DNA of 17,461 nucleotides from Pseudomonadota bacterium (GCA_023435325.1 JAEYRT010000295.1:1-17461), one strand, 5' to 3'. Positions 1 through 7,651 are shown, numbered from the stretch's first letter. The notes: generated by a model not told the origin, from the sequence alone. Numbers and translations: made by a program.

Positions 1-73
1 GGCCACCAATGATGGCGCTGGCCATATTGCCGCCACCGATAAAGGCAATGCGGGAAGAGGGAGCTTGGCTCAT
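1..73 (-). CDS. proC: Pyrroline-5-carboxylate reductase, N-terminal fragment
   Basis: The first 24 codons of a minus-strand gene that runs off the left edge. The product begins MSQAPSSRIAFIGGGNMASA. A beta strand followed by GGGNMA is the NAD(P)H-binding Rossmann turn typical of ProC, which reduces pyrroline-5-carboxylate to proline in the cytoplasm. The ATG is the reverse complement of 71-73, with a weak purine-rich ribosome site (AGAAAG) just upstream. The gene lies downstream of glpK on the same strand, but 116 bp containing a palindromic element separate them, so co-transcription is doubtful. Only the nucleotide-binding motif can be judged here; other small Rossmann dehydrogenases start similarly, but GGGNMASAI is strongly ProC-like. 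Confidence 0.85.
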   Translation of the reverse strand, partial: MSQAPSSRIAFIGGGNMASAIIGG

Positions 74-86
74 GACGGTGCTTTCT

Positions 87-178
87 GAAATAAGAGCATT
101 TGACGCTTGTGTAAATTGATTTTCAAAGTGTTTTTGTTTTGAAAAGTCCTGCTATCAAGCGCTTGCAGCTCTCTTTTA
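87..178. repeat. Imperfect palindromic intergenic element, copy 1
   Basis: This fills the gap between glpK and proC. The left arm (about 87-127) and the reverse complement of the right arm (about 137-178) share a pattern: A-rich start, AAGAGC or GAGAGCTG, a GCGCTTG-like core, then TTTTCAAA. Perfectly pairing pieces are AGAGC (93-97) with GCTCT (168-172), CGCTTG (104-109) with CAAGCG (156-161), and TTTTCAAA (120-127) with TTTGAAAA (138-145). Two further copies lie near 4755-4848 and 14205-14296. It could fold in the glpK transcript. It has no clear U-tract, so it is not called a terminator. Confidence 0.6.
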
Positions 179-189
179 TGTAGTTTGCT

Positions 190-1686
190 TTATGGCGCCG
201 TGGTCTGGCGCACGGCGCGCTCCCAGCGTGCCATCAGTTCATCGGCGCGGGACTTGTCCATGGTGGGCACAAAACGGCGTTCGGCTTTCCACAGGGATGA
301 CAGCTCTTGCGTGCTCTGGTACACGCCCGACGATAAACCCGCCAGATAGGCAGCGCCCAGGGCCGTGGTTTCCACGCAGGCAGGGCGCACGACCGGAATG
401 CCCAGCAGATCGGCCTGGAACTGCATCAGCAAATTGTTCACGCAGGCGCCGCCGTCCACGCGCAACTCGCTCACGGCTGCGCCGCCGTTGGCCACGGCAT
501 CGCGGCTCATGGCCAGCAGCAGGGCAGCGCTCTGGTAGGCGATGGATTCCAGCGCTGCACGGGCAATGTGCGCCAGCGTGGTGCCGCGTGTCAGGCCGGT
601 GATGGAGCCACGCGCATCGGGTTCCCAGTACGGTGCGCCGAGGCCCGTGAACGCAGGCACCAGCATCACGCCACCGGAATCGGGCACGCTTTCGGCCAAT
701 TGCTGGACCTGGCCGCTGTGCTCGATCGCCTGCAGGCCATCGCGCAGCCACTGCACCACCGCACCGCCGACGAACACGCTGCCTTCCAGGGCAAATTGCG
801 GCGTGGTGCTGGCTTGCGCCGCGCTGGTGGTGAGCAGGCCGTTGGCCGAAGTCTGGAACTGACTGCCGGTGTGCATCAGCATGAAGCAGCCTGTGCCATA
901 GGTGTTCTTGGCCATGCCTGCCTCAAAGCAGGCCTGACCGAACAGCGCGCTTTGCTGGTCGCCCGCCACGCCGCCGATGTTGATGCTGCCGCCCAGCACG
1001 TCTTCGGCCGTCTGGCCAAAGTCGGCGGCGGAGGGCAGCACTTCGGGCATGAGGCTGGCTGGGATGTCCAGCAGGGCCAGCAGGTCGGCATCCCATTGGT
1101 TGGTGTGCACGTTGAACAGCATGGTGCGGCTGGCGTTGGACACATCGGTCACATGGCGCTTGCCGCCGGTGAGCTGCCAGATCAGCCAGCTGTCCACGGT
1201 GCCAAAGGCCAGCTCGCCCGCTGCCGCAGCCTGGCGTGCGCCGACGACGTTGTCCAGCAGCCATTTGAGCTTGGTGCCCGAGAAGTAGGCATCAATGCGC
1301 AGCCCGGTCTTTTGCAGGATGGTGTCGCTGTGGCCGGCTTCGCGCAGCTGCTGGCAGGTGGGCTCGGCGCGGCGGTCCTGCCAGACGATGCCATGGTGAA
1401 TCGGCACGCCGGTCTTGCGGTTCCAGACAATCGTGGTTTCGCGCTGGTTGGTGATGCCCACGCTGCGGATGTCGCTGGCCTTGAGGCCTGCCTTGGCCAG
1501 CGCTTCCTTGGCGGTGGTCAGCTGGGTGCGCCAGATTTCGCGCGGGTCATGCTCGACCCAGCCCGGACGCGGGTAGATCTGGGGCAGCTCCTGCTGGGCT
1601 GAGGCCACCAGACGGCCTTGTGCATCAAAAACAATGGAGCGGGAGCTGGAAGTGCCTTGGTCCAAGGCGAGCAAGTAGGTGGTCAT
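190..1686 (-). CDS. glpK: Glycerol kinase
   Basis: A 498-residue cytoplasmic FGGY-family kinase that makes sn-glycerol-3-phosphate from glycerol and ATP, the first step of glycerol catabolism; E. coli GlpK has 502 residues. The N-terminal ATPase motif [10 protein letters not shown] is at residues 7-16. NQRET (80-84) and WQDRR (102-106) hold the glycerol-contacting Arg/Glu and Trp, and Tyr134 precedes the FGGY signature [12 protein letters not shown] (135-146). GDQQSALFG (242-250) contains the presumed catalytic base Asp243. The adenine-side motif VDGGACVNN follows in the C-terminal half. The ATG at 1686 lies 15 nt after the acetyltransferase stop with no obvious Shine-Dalgarno sequence, which suggests translational coupling. 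It is the last gene of the glpR-GNAT-glpK operon. No glpF facilitator gene is adjacent. Confidence 0.97.
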   Translation of the reverse strand: MTTYLLALDQGTSSSRSIVFDAQGRLVASAQQELPQIYPRPGWVEHDPREIWRTQLTTAKEALAKAGLKASDIRSVGITNQRETTIVWNRKTGVPIHHGIVWQDRRAEPTCQQLREAGHSDTILQKTGLRIDAYFSGTKLKWLLDNVVGARQAAAAGELAFGTVDSWLIWQLTGGKRHVTDVSNASRTMLFNVHTNQWDADLLALLDIPASLMPEVLPSAADFGQTAEDVLGGSINIGGVAGDQQSALFGQACFEAGMAKNTYGTGCFMLMHTGSQFQTSANGLLTTSAAQASTTPQFALEGSVFVGGAVVQWLRDGLQAIEHSGQVQQLAESVPDSGGVMLVPAFTGLGAPYWEPDARGSITGLTRGTTLAHIARAALESIAYQSAALLLAMSRDAVANGGAAVSELRVDGGACVNNLLMQFQADLLGIPVVRPACVETTALGAAYLAGLSSGVYQSTQELSSLWKAERRFVPTMDKSRADELMARWERAVRQTTAP

Positions 1687-1701
1687 ATGCGTAGTGGTCC
1701 G

Positions 1702-2166
1702 TTACAGGGTCAAGACAAAGCGCGCAGCTTGCGACTGTTCCTGCCAACCTTGCTGGGCGTAAAAGCTGCGCAGGTAGGAATCTCGGTCCCGATTGTTGAC
1801 CAGCCAGATGCGGCTGCAGCCCTTCTCGTGCGCCGCATCGACAGCTTGTTGCAGCAACTGGCTGCCCACCCCCATGCCGCGTGCGTCGGCGTGCATGAAC
1901 AGCTCGCTCACATACGCATCCCAGCCCTGCAGGATGGCCGTAGGCAGCCAGTGGGTGGCGCAATAGCCCAGCACGCGGCCTTGGGCATCACAGGCCACCA
2001 GCTGAAGCTGCCGCTCCGATGGCACCAGCAGCGGTGCAAGATTGGCGGCATGTGTCTGAGGGCTGCCGCGTTCAAAGCTGTCAAACCAGCCCACGCTGTG
2101 CAAGACCTGTGCGATGCCTTGGGCATCGGCAGGCTGGGCCGGGCGAATCGTGAGGGCGCCCGTCAT
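1702..2166 (-). CDS. GNAT-family N-acetyltransferase
   Basis: A 154-residue single-domain GNAT protein. The acetyl-CoA pyrophosphate-binding motif A is visible as ARGMGVGSQLLQQAV, with R96-G-M-G-V-G101 fitting (R/Q)xxGx(G/A). It is preceded by the typical beta4 strand (YVSELFMHADA) and followed by a C-terminal FYAQQGW segment that matches motif B. The chosen ATG (2166-2164) overlaps the glpR stop as ATGA, pointing to translational coupling. A start five codons upstream (2181) is open but would overlap glpR further. The substrate cannot be told from sequence: GNAT proteins act on antibiotics, polyamines, amino acids or protein N-termini and lysines. Its place between glpR and glpK suggests co-regulation by glycerol-3-phosphate. 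A direct role in glycerol metabolism is only a guess. Confidence 0.88.
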   Translation of the reverse strand: MTGALTIRPAQPADAQGIAQVLHSVGWFDSFERGSPQTHAANLAPLLVPSERQLQLVACDAQGRVLGYCATHWLPTAILQGWDAYVSELFMHADARGMGVGSQLLQQAVDAAHEKGCSRIWLVNNRDRDSYLRSFYAQQGWQEQSQAARFVLTL

Positions 2167-2933
2167 GCCGCCACCACGCATTGCACCTCGGCTTCTTCGA
2201 GCAGGCGGTCAAAGGGTTTGGGCGGCGGTGCATCGGTGAACAGGCGGTCGATCTGGCGCAAGCTGGCCAGCTCCACCATGGCCTGGCGATGGAATTTGCT
2301 GTGGTCGGCGGCCAGCCAGACCTCGCGCGACTGCTGGATGATGGTCTGCGCCACTTTCACCTCACGCAGGTCATAGTCGCGCAGCGTGCCGTCGATCTCG
2401 ATGGCCGAGATGCCGATCAGGGCAATGTCCACCTTGAACTGGCGCATGAAGTCCACAGCGGCTTCGCCGATGATGCCGCGGTCGCGCGTGCGCACCACGC
2501 CACCCGCCACAATCACTTCGCACTCGGCATTGCTGCTCAGGATGGCGGCCACATTCAAATTGTTGGTGATCACGCGCAGGCCGCGGTGGTGCAGCAGGGC
2601 CTTGGCCACGGCTTCGGTGGTCGTGCCGATATTCAGAATCAGCGAGCAGCCATTGGGCACGGCTTGTGCAATCGCCTTGGCGATGCGCGCCTTGCCATCG
2701 GCATTCAGTGTTTCGCGGCGGGTGTGGGCCAGATTCTCCACAGTGGCGCTGGGCACGCGCACTCCGCCATGAAAACGCACCAGCAGACCAGCTGCCGCCA
2801 GTTTCTGCACATCACGGCGCACGGTTTGTAATGTGACGCCCAGCGTTTCCGCCAACTGCTCCACGGTGGCGGATTGCTGGTTGCGCACTTCTTCCAGCAA
2901 TTGCAGCTGGCGGGGGTTGTTGTTACTGATCAC
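2163..2933 (-). CDS. glpR: DeoR-family transcriptional regulator, GlpR-like
   Basis: A 256-residue repressor; E. coli GlpR has 252. The N-terminal winged helix-turn-helix covers about residues 7-60, with the DeoR signature VEQLAETLGVTLQTVRRDV (24-42) followed by a wing ending in RFHGG (53-57). The C-terminal sugar-phosphate sensor domain shows NIGTTTEAVA (101-110), an AGGVVR strand and the late segment AADHSKF. GlpR proteins bind glycerol-3-phosphate and release their operators. The start is a GTG (2933-2931); no good ribosome site precedes it, so the start is less certain than the reading frame. It leads the operon glpR-GNAT-glpK and is divergent from glpD, so it probably represses both sides through the region 2939-3040. 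The glycerol assignment rests on family likeness plus the flanking glpK and glpD. Confidence 0.92.
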   Translation of the reverse strand: MISNNNPRQLQLLEEVRNQQSATVEQLAETLGVTLQTVRRDVQKLAAAGLLVRFHGGVRVPSATVENLAHTRRETLNADGKARIAKAIAQAVPNGCSLILNIGTTTEAVAKALLHHRGLRVITNNLNVAAILSSNAECEVIVAGGVVRTRDRGIIGEAAVDFMRQFKVDIALIGISAIEIDGTLRDYDLREVKVAQTIIQQSREVWLAADHSKFHRQAMVELASLRQIDRLFTDAPPPKPFDRLLEEAEVQCVVAA

Positions 2934-2938
2934 GTGAC

Positions 2939-3040
2939 AGAACGAAAGGTCAAAGAGGAGATCGTAAAACCGAAACTAAAACAACGGAAATCGAAAAAAA
3001 TAAATCATAAACGAACGAAAAGAGTGACAATACGTCGTAT
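2939..3040. promoter_or_regulatory. Divergent glpR/glpD control region with candidate GlpR sites
   Basis: The region is A-rich on the plus strand and carries a run of CGAA motifs: CGAAA at 2943, 2971, 2992 and 3016, and CGAAC at 3012. On the other strand these read TTTCG or GTTCG, resembling the TTCG half-sites of GlpR-type operators. A perfect short palindrome ATACG-T-CGTAT lies at 3030-3040. On the minus strand TATGAT (3009-3004) could be the glpR -10, with TTGTCA (3030-3025) upstream, though the spacing of 15 is short. On the plus strand a perfect TTGACA (3065-3070) could be a glpD -35, but no good -10 follows at 16-18 nt. The repeated motifs are seen; the binding role is inferred from family and context. 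Confidence 0.45.
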
Positions 3041-3146
3041 GAGCCAACAGACTGCTCATAAAAGTTGACAGTATCCGTGCGTGGCTGACGCATGGACTGT
3101 CGTCTTTTTGATTACTCTCAGCCACCTTGCCAAGTTTTGCAGCGCT

Positions 3147-4748
3147 ATGACCATTGCCTCTACGCCCCTGACCACCGACCGTGCCGAGTTGCTGGCACGC
3201 TTGGCTCTGTCGGAAACCTATGACCTGCTGATTATTGGCGGCGGCGCCACCGGTTTGGGAACCGCGGTGGACGCTGCGGCGCGTGGCTTTAAAGTGTGCC
3301 TGCTGGAGTCGCACGACTTTGCCAAGGGCACCTCGTCGCGTGCGACCAAGCTGGTGCATGGTGGCGTGCGCTATCTGGCGCAGGGCAATGTCTCGCTGGT
3401 GCGCGAAGCGCTGCACGAGCGAACCACTTTGCTCAATAACGCGCCGCATCTGGCCCAGCCCCTGCCTTTCGTGATGCCGTCCTACCGTCTGCTCGATACG
3501 CCTTTTTATGGCGCGGGCCTGAAGATGTATGACGCGCTGGCAGGCAAGGACGGCCTGGGTCGTACCGAATTTCTGAGCAAGGACAAAACCCTGCGCCTGC
3601 TGCCCACGGTGCGAACCGACAGCCTCAAGGGTGGGGTGAAGTACTGGGACGGCCAGTTTGACGATGCCCGTCTGGCGCTGGCGCTGGCCCGCACGGCCGC
3701 GTCCAAGGGTGCGCTGCTGGTGAATTACTGCCCCGCCAAGGAATTGCTGCATGAAGGCGGCAAGGTGGTGGGTGCGGTCTGCGAAGATGCAGAAACCGGA
3801 GCCCGCTACACCGTGCGTGCCCAGTGTGTGGTCAATGCCACGGGCCCCTGGGTGGATGGGTTCCGCCAGCAGGACGCGGAATTGCTGGGCAAGCCTGTCA
3901 AGCCCATGGTCGCGCCCAGCCAGGGCGTGCACGTTGTGGTGGACCGCGAGTTCCTGCCGACCGACCACGCGCTGCTGGTGCCCAAGACGGCCGATGGCCG
4001 CGTGCTGTTTGCCGTGCCATGGCTGGGCAAGGTCATCCTTGGCACGACCGACACCCCGCGCCATGACTTGGCGCGTGAGCCTCTGGCGTTCGAGCACGAG
4101 ATCGAATTCATCCTCAAGGAAGCCGGTAACTACCTGTGCCGTCGCCCCACACGTGCCGATGTGCGCAGCATCTGGGTGGGCATGCGCCCGCTGGTCAAGC
4201 CGCAGGATGATGACGGTGAGAACACCAAGAAGATCAGCCGCGAACACACGGTGATGACCAGCAAGTCAGGCTTGGTTACAGTGACTGGGGGCAAGTGGAC
4301 CACCTACCGGGCCATGGCCGAGGACGTGCTCAACGAGTGCTTTGAGCAAAAGCTGTTGTCTGTGCGTGAAGGCGGCGTCACCGTGAAGATGCCTTTGGTG
4401 GGTGCGCCCAAGCCTGATCAGGTCAAGCACCGCATGAATGCGGCGCAAGGCGAGCACATCTACGGCACCGAGTCTGCCGCCGTGCGCAGTCTGCCCGGGA
4501 GCGACAAGGTGCTGGCAGAAGGGCTGACCGAGGCCATGGTGCGCTTTGCGGTGCGCTACGAATACGCCCGCACCGTGGAAGACGTGCTGGCACGCCGCAG
4601 CCGCCTGCTGTTCCTGGATGCCCGCCTGGCTGCCAGCGTCGCGCCACGTGTGGCGGACATCGTGGCTCAGGAACTGCCTGGCGGAGATCCGCGTCTGGCC
4701 GATTTCCTGGCACTGGCACAGCAATACCTGTTGGCACCCAAAGCCTGA
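3147..4748 (+). CDS. glpD: Aerobic glycerol-3-phosphate dehydrogenase (FAD, membrane-associated)
   Basis: A 533-residue flavoprotein; E. coli GlpD has 501. It oxidises sn-glycerol-3-phosphate to dihydroxyacetone phosphate and passes electrons to quinone at the inner membrane face. The FAD Rossmann motif DLLIIGGGATGLGTA lies at residues 26-40 and is followed by the family signature GTSSRATKLVHGGVRYL (61-77). The FAD C-terminal closure GLVTVTGGKWTTYR surrounds residue 382. A helical DAO C-terminal domain follows. An in-frame GTG at 3081 would add 22 residues; I prefer the ATG at 3147 because the family N-terminus then starts a short distance before the FAD fold, though neither start has a strong ribosome site. 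It is divergent from glpR and probably under the same repressor. It appears to be a single-gene unit, followed by a palindromic element. Confidence 0.96.
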   Translation: MTIASTPLTTDRAELLARLALSETYDLLIIGGGATGLGTAVDAAARGFKVCLLESHDFAKGTSSRATKLVHGGVRYLAQGNVSLVREALHERTTLLNNAPHLAQPLPFVMPSYRLLDTPFYGAGLKMYDALAGKDGLGRTEFLSKDKTLRLLPTVRTDSLKGGVKYWDGQFDDARLALALARTAASKGALLVNYCPAKELLHEGGKVVGAVCEDAETGARYTVRAQCVVNATGPWVDGFRQQDAELLGKPVKPMVAPSQGVHVVVDREFLPTDHALLVPKTADGRVLFAVPWLGKVILGTTDTPRHDLAREPLAFEHEIEFILKEAGNYLCRRPTRADVRSIWVGMRPLVKPQDDDGENTKKISREHTVMTSKSGLVTVTGGKWTTYRAMAEDVLNECFEQKLLSVREGGVTVKMPLVGAPKPDQVKHRMNAAQGEHIYGTESAAVRSLPGSDKVLAEGLTEAMVRFAVRYEYARTVEDVLARRSRLLFLDARLAASVAPRVADIVAQELPGGDPRLADFLALAQQYLLAPKA

Positions 4749-4754
4749 GGTTGA

Positions 4755-4848
4755 AAAAGTAGAGCTGCTAAGGCTTATGTATGTTGCATTTCAGATAATA
4801 AGTTGTCTGAAAACAAGACATGGCGCACGCAAGCAGCTATGATTTTCG
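4755..4848. repeat. Imperfect palindromic intergenic element, copy 2
   Basis: It lies just after the glpD stop. The outer arms pair as AGCTGCT (4764-4770) with AGCAGCT (4832-4838). The centre pairs TTTCAGATAA (4790-4799) with TTGTCTGAAA (4803-4812), with one U-G wobble around the loop TAAG. The arm order (AAAA, then AGCTGCT, then TTTCAGA towards the centre) matches the elements at 87-178 and 14205-14296. It may mark the 3' end of the glpD message, but it lacks a U-tract. Confidence 0.65.
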
Positions 4849-4908
4849 TGAATAGTGACCGTGCTGCTGCAATTCCTGGGATTGCAGTGGTTTTCACTCT
4901 CTAAGCAG

Positions 4909-4937
4909 TTGACGCGCAAGGAAATTCTTGCGATAAT
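4909..4937 (+). promoter_or_regulatory. Sigma70-type promoter of the rplN (spc/alpha) operon
   Basis: TTGACG (4909-4914, five of six matches to the -35) is separated by exactly 17 nt from GATAAT (4932-4937, five of six matches to the -10). Transcription would begin near 4944, leaving a leader of about 160 nt before rplN. It is the only near-consensus promoter seen ahead of the ribosomal block. Confidence 0.8.
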
Positions 4938-4943
4938 TGCCTG

Positions 4944-5102
4944 CTTCACGTGTGAAAGCGTGAAACTTTCTGCCCAGCGGGAAGCCTTTTGGAATGGTCT
5001 AGAAGGTGGACGACGGGCCCAAGACTGACCGGCTGCTTGTTCGGCCCTTGAGAAGTTCTCTGGGGCTGTCCGGGTCTGCTGGAGCAAGTTGGGAATATTG
5101 AA
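4944..5102 (+). promoter_or_regulatory. Long 5' leader of the rplN operon
   Basis: About 160 nt of untranslated leader between the predicted start site and rplN. Possible folds are TTCACG (4945-4950) with CGTGAA (4959-4964), and a hairpin with GGCCC (5043-5047) and GAGA (5050-5053) pairing with TCTC (5057-5060) and GGGCT (5063-5067). I find no coding frame in it. Ribosomal operons are often controlled by a product protein binding the leader; whether this one is cannot be told by eye. Confidence 0.4.
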
Positions 5103-5471
5103 ATGATCCAAACAGAATCTCGTTTAGAGGTTGCCGATAACACGGGCGCGAAGTCTGTTCAGTGCATTAAGGTGCTGGGCGGTTCTCATCGTCGCTACGC
5201 TAGCGTTGGCGACATCATCAAAGTGAGCATCAAAGAAGCCGCTCCCCGTGGCCGCGTCAAAAAAGGCGAGGTTTACAGCGCAGTGGTCGTCCGTACAGCC
5301 AAGGGCATCCGCCGTGGCGACGGCTCTTTGGTGAAGTTCGATGGCAACGCCGCCGTTCTGCTGAACGCCAAGCTGGAGCCTATCGGCACTCGTATTTTTG
5401 GCCCTGTGACACGTGAACTGCGTACCGAAAAGTTCATGAAGATCGTGTCCCTGGCACCTGAAGTTCTCTAA
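5103..5471 (+). CDS. rplN: 50S ribosomal protein L14
   Basis: A 122-residue protein of standard length for L14, a large-subunit protein that sits at the subunit interface and helps form intersubunit bridges. It is recognised by [17 protein letters not shown] at the N-terminus, the [19 protein letters not shown] signature near residues 39-53, and [19 protein letters not shown] at the end. The ATG at 5103 is preceded by a weak GGGAA ribosome site. It is the first gene of the block after a promoter and a long leader; glpD is upstream, not rpsQ. It is followed by rplX after 10 nt. Confidence 0.98.
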   Translation: MIQTESRLEVADNTGAKSVQCIKVLGGSHRRYASVGDIIKVSIKEAAPRGRVKKGEVYSAVVVRTAKGIRRGDGSLVKFDGNAAVLLNAKLEPIGTRIFGPVTRELRTEKFMKIVSLAPEVL

Positions 5472-5481
5472 GGAAAGCGCA

Positions 5482-5802
5482 ATGAACAAGATTCGCAAGG
5501 GCGACGAAGTCATCGTGCTGACTGGCCGTGACAAGGGCAAGCGTGGCGTAGTTGCTTCGCGCAAGGACGACTCTCATCTGGTGATCGAGGGCGTGAACCT
5601 GGTGAAGAAGCACGTTAAGCCAAACCCCATGAAGGGCACTACTGGCGGTATCGTGGAAAAGGCCATGCCTATCCACCAATCCAACGTGGCTATCTTCAAT
5701 GCAGCGACTGGCAAGGCCGATCGCGTGGGCATCAAGGTTAACGCCGACGGCGCACGTGTTCGCGTGTTCAAGTCCAATGGCGCTGAAATTCAGACTGCCT
5801 AA
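5482..5802 (+). CDS. rplX: 50S ribosomal protein L24
   Basis: A 106-residue L24; the E. coli protein has 104. An N-terminal KOW motif is visible as [17 protein letters not shown] (residues 5-21), followed by the rRNA-binding strand [14 protein letters not shown]24 is an early assembly protein that initiates folding of the 23S rRNA 5' region. The ATG has a good AGGAAAG ribosome site 10 nt after the rplN stop. It is the second gene of the operon, with rplE 10 nt downstream. Codon use matches the highly expressed neighbours. Confidence 0.98.
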   Translation: MNKIRKGDEVIVLTGRDKGKRGVVASRKDDSHLVIEGVNLVKKHVKPNPMKGTTGGIVEKAMPIHQSNVAIFNAATGKADRVGIKVNADGARVRVFKSNGAEIQTA

Positions 5803-5812
5803 GGAGTAACAC

Positions 5813-6352
5813 ATGGCACGACTGCAAAAACTCTATCGCGAAAAGATCGCGGCTGAACTGAAAGAAAAGTTCGGCTACACCTCCGCTATGGAAGTGCCCC
5901 GCCTGACCAAGATCACCCTGAACATGGGTGTGAGCGAAGCCGTGGCCGACAAGAAGGTGATGGACAACGCCGTGGCTGACCTGACCAAGATTGCTGGTCA
6001 AAAGCCCGTGGTGACCAAGGCCAAGAAGGCTATCGCTGGTTTCAAGATCCGCGAAGGCCAAGCTATCGGCTGCATGGTGACCCTGCGTGGCGTTCAGATG
6101 TACGAATTCCTGGATCGCTTCGTGACGATCGCACTGCCTCGCGTGCGTGACTTCCGCGGTATCTCCGGTCGTTCGTTCGACGGTCGCGGCAACTACAACG
6201 TTGGCGTGAAAGAACAGATCATCTTCCCCGAAATCGAATACGACAAGGTAGATGCTCTGCGTGGTCTGAATATCAGCATCACAACGACCGCCAAGACTGA
6301 CGACGAGTGCAAGGCACTGCTCGCAGCGTTCAAATTCCCCTTCAAGAACTGA
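5813..6352 (+). CDS. rplE: 50S ribosomal protein L5
   Basis: A 179-residue protein, the same length as E. coli L5. L5 binds 5S rRNA in the central protuberance and contacts P-site tRNA. Recognisable segments are [12 protein letters not shown] at the start, the signature [13 protein letters not shown] near residues 30-42, the [20 protein letters not shown] loop, and the [16 protein letters not shown] segment. The ribosome site AAGGAG is well spaced. It lies between rplX and rpsN with short gaps and no internal terminator. Confidence 0.98.
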   Translation: MARLQKLYREKIAAELKEKFGYTSAMEVPRLTKITLNMGVSEAVADKKVMDNAVADLTKIAGQKPVVTKAKKAIAGFKIREGQAIGCMVTLRGVQMYEFLDRFVTIALPRVRDFRGISGRSFDGRGNYNVGVKEQIIFPEIEYDKVDALRGLNISITTTAKTDDECKALLAAFKFPFKN

Positions 6353-6360
6353 GGTGGCGC

Positions 6361-6666
6361 ATGGCTAAGAAAGCTTTGATCGAGCGCGAACTGAAGCGCG
6401 AAAAGCTGGCAGCTAAGTACGCTGCCAAGTACGCAGAACTGAAGGCAATCGCCGGCGACGCTAAGCGTTCCGACGAAGAGCGTGATGCAGCCCGTCTGGG
6501 TCTGCAGAAGCTGCCCCGCAATGCCAACCCTACTCGCCAACGTAATCGTTGCGAAATCACTGGTCGTCCACGTGGCACATTCCGTCAATTCGGTCTGGGT
6601 CGCGCAAAGATCCGTGAACTGGCCTTTGCTGGTGACATCCCCGGTGTGACCAAGGCCAGCTGGTAA
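6361..6666 (+). CDS. rpsN: 30S ribosomal protein S14 (long, zinc-free form)
   Basis: A 101-residue S14, the length of the E. coli long form. S14 sits in the head of the small subunit. The N-terminus is [16 protein letters not shown], and the C-terminal signature [19 protein letters not shown] contains the only cysteine, so the four-cysteine zinc ribbon of the short form is absent. The open frame extends 18 codons upstream into rplE, but the ATG at 6361 is the true start: it has GAGGTG just before it and begins the conserved sequence. The gap to rplE is 8 nt. Confidence 0.98.
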   Translation: MAKKALIERELKREKLAAKYAAKYAELKAIAGDAKRSDEERDAARLGLQKLPRNANPTRQRNRCEITGRPRGTFRQFGLGRAKIRELAFAGDIPGVTKASW

Positions 6667-6686
6667 GCAAGCAGGAGAGATACAAG

Positions 6687-7082
6687 ATGAGCATGAGTGA
6701 TCCTATCGCCGACTTGCTGACCCGTATTCGCAACGCCCAAATGGTGTCCAAGGCCACCGTGTCGGTTCCTTCCTCTAAGGTGAAGGTTGCCATCGCACAA
6801 GTGCTGAAGGACGAGGGCTATGTTGACGGTTTTGAAGTCAAGACCGAAGACGGCAAGTCTGAACTCGTTATTACCCTGAAGTACTACGCCGGTCGCCCTG
6901 TGATCGAGCGTATCGAGCGTGTAAGCCGTCCTGGCCTGCGCGTGTACAAGGGCCGTGACGCTATTCCTCAAGTCCAGAACGGCTTGGGTGTGGCCATTGT
7001 TACCACTCCTAAGGGCGTGATGACAGATCGCAAGGCACGTGCTACCGGTGTTGGTGGCGAAGTGCTGTGCTATGTGGCCTAA
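6687..7082 (+). CDS. rpsH: 30S ribosomal protein S8
   Basis: A 131-residue S8; the E. coli protein has 130. S8 binds the central domain of 16S rRNA and in E. coli is the translational repressor of the spc operon. Visible segments are [16 protein letters not shown] at the N-terminus, [20 protein letters not shown] in the C-terminal half, and [20 protein letters not shown] near the end. The start has a GGAGAG ribosome site. A Met-Ser-Met-Ser start is possible at either methionine (6687 or 6693); I take the first. Whether S8 regulates this operon as in E. coli was not assessed. Confidence 0.97.
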   Translation: MSMSDPIADLLTRIRNAQMVSKATVSVPSSKVKVAIAQVLKDEGYVDGFEVKTEDGKSELVITLKYYAGRPVIERIERVSRPGLRVYKGRDAIPQVQNGLGVAIVTTPKGVMTDRKARATGVGGEVLCYVA

Positions 7083-7106
7083 CGGACATTAAGGAGAAAT
7101 ACTGAA

Positions 7107-7640
7107 ATGTCTCGCGTAGCAAAAGCAAATGTGACCATCCCCGCTGGCGTGGATGTGTCTTTGACTGCTGAATCCATCAAGGTCAAGGGCAAGGGCGGCG
7201 AACTGTCGCTGGCTCTGAACCCCCAAGTGGCTATCAGCAACAACGAAGGCAAGCTGTCGTTTGCCCCTGTGAACGATTCCCGTGAAGCTGACGCTCTGGC
7301 CGGTACTTTCCGCCAGTTGGTCAACAACATGGTGAAGGGCGTGACCGAAGGCTTCGAAAAGAAGCTGAGCCTGATTGGCGTGGGTTACAAGGCCGCTGTC
7401 CAGGGCAGCAAGCTGAACCTGAACGTGGGCTTCTCGCACCCTGTGCACTTTGAAGCTCCCCAAGGCATCACCATCACTACCCCCACCCCCACAGAAGTGG
7501 TGATCAAGGGTGCTGACCGCCAAGTGGTGGGTCAGCTGGCTGCTGAGATCCGTGCCGTTCGTCCCCCAGAGCCCTACAAGGGTAAGGGCATCCGCTATGT
7601 GGATGAGAAGGTCGTGATCAAAGAGACCAAGAAGAAGTAA
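7107..7640 (+). CDS. rplF: 50S ribosomal protein L6
   Basis: A 177-residue L6, equal to the E. coli length, with two tandem alpha/beta domains. L6 lies near the factor-binding site and the sarcin-ricin loop. The N-terminus [15 protein letters not shown] is typical, and the C-terminal L6 signature [18 protein letters not shown] is at about residues 152-169. The ATG is preceded by AAGGAG. It sits 24 nt after rpsH and 11 nt before rplR. No unusual features are seen. Confidence 0.98.
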   Translation: MSRVAKANVTIPAGVDVSLTAESIKVKGKGGELSLALNPQVAISNNEGKLSFAPVNDSREADALAGTFRQLVNNMVKGVTEGFEKKLSLIGVGYKAAVQGSKLNLNVGFSHPVHFEAPQGITITTPTPTEVVIKGADRQVVGQLAAEIRAVRPPEPYKGKGIRYVDEKVVIKETKKK

Positions 7641-7651
7641 GGAGCTGCAAT

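Noticed and set aside
568..1602. 344-codon plus-strand frame inside glpK
   Set aside because: It is antisense to a full-length glycerol kinase with all motifs intact, and has no recognisable domain.
3065..3093. Promoter built on the perfect TTGACA at 3065
   Set aside because: At 16-18 nt spacing the -10 candidates are GACGCA, ACGCAT or CGCATG, too poor to call a promoter; it is noted only as a possible -35.
3081..3146. Longer glpD start at GTG 3081
   Set aside because: The added 22 residues do not look like the GlpD N-terminus, and the ATG at 3147 gives a normal lead into the FAD motif.
2976..4247. Long open frame (423 codons) antisense to glpD
   Set aside because: It mirrors glpD codon for codon, has a low-complexity His/Gln/Arg composition typical of antisense frames in high-GC genes, and shows no domain.
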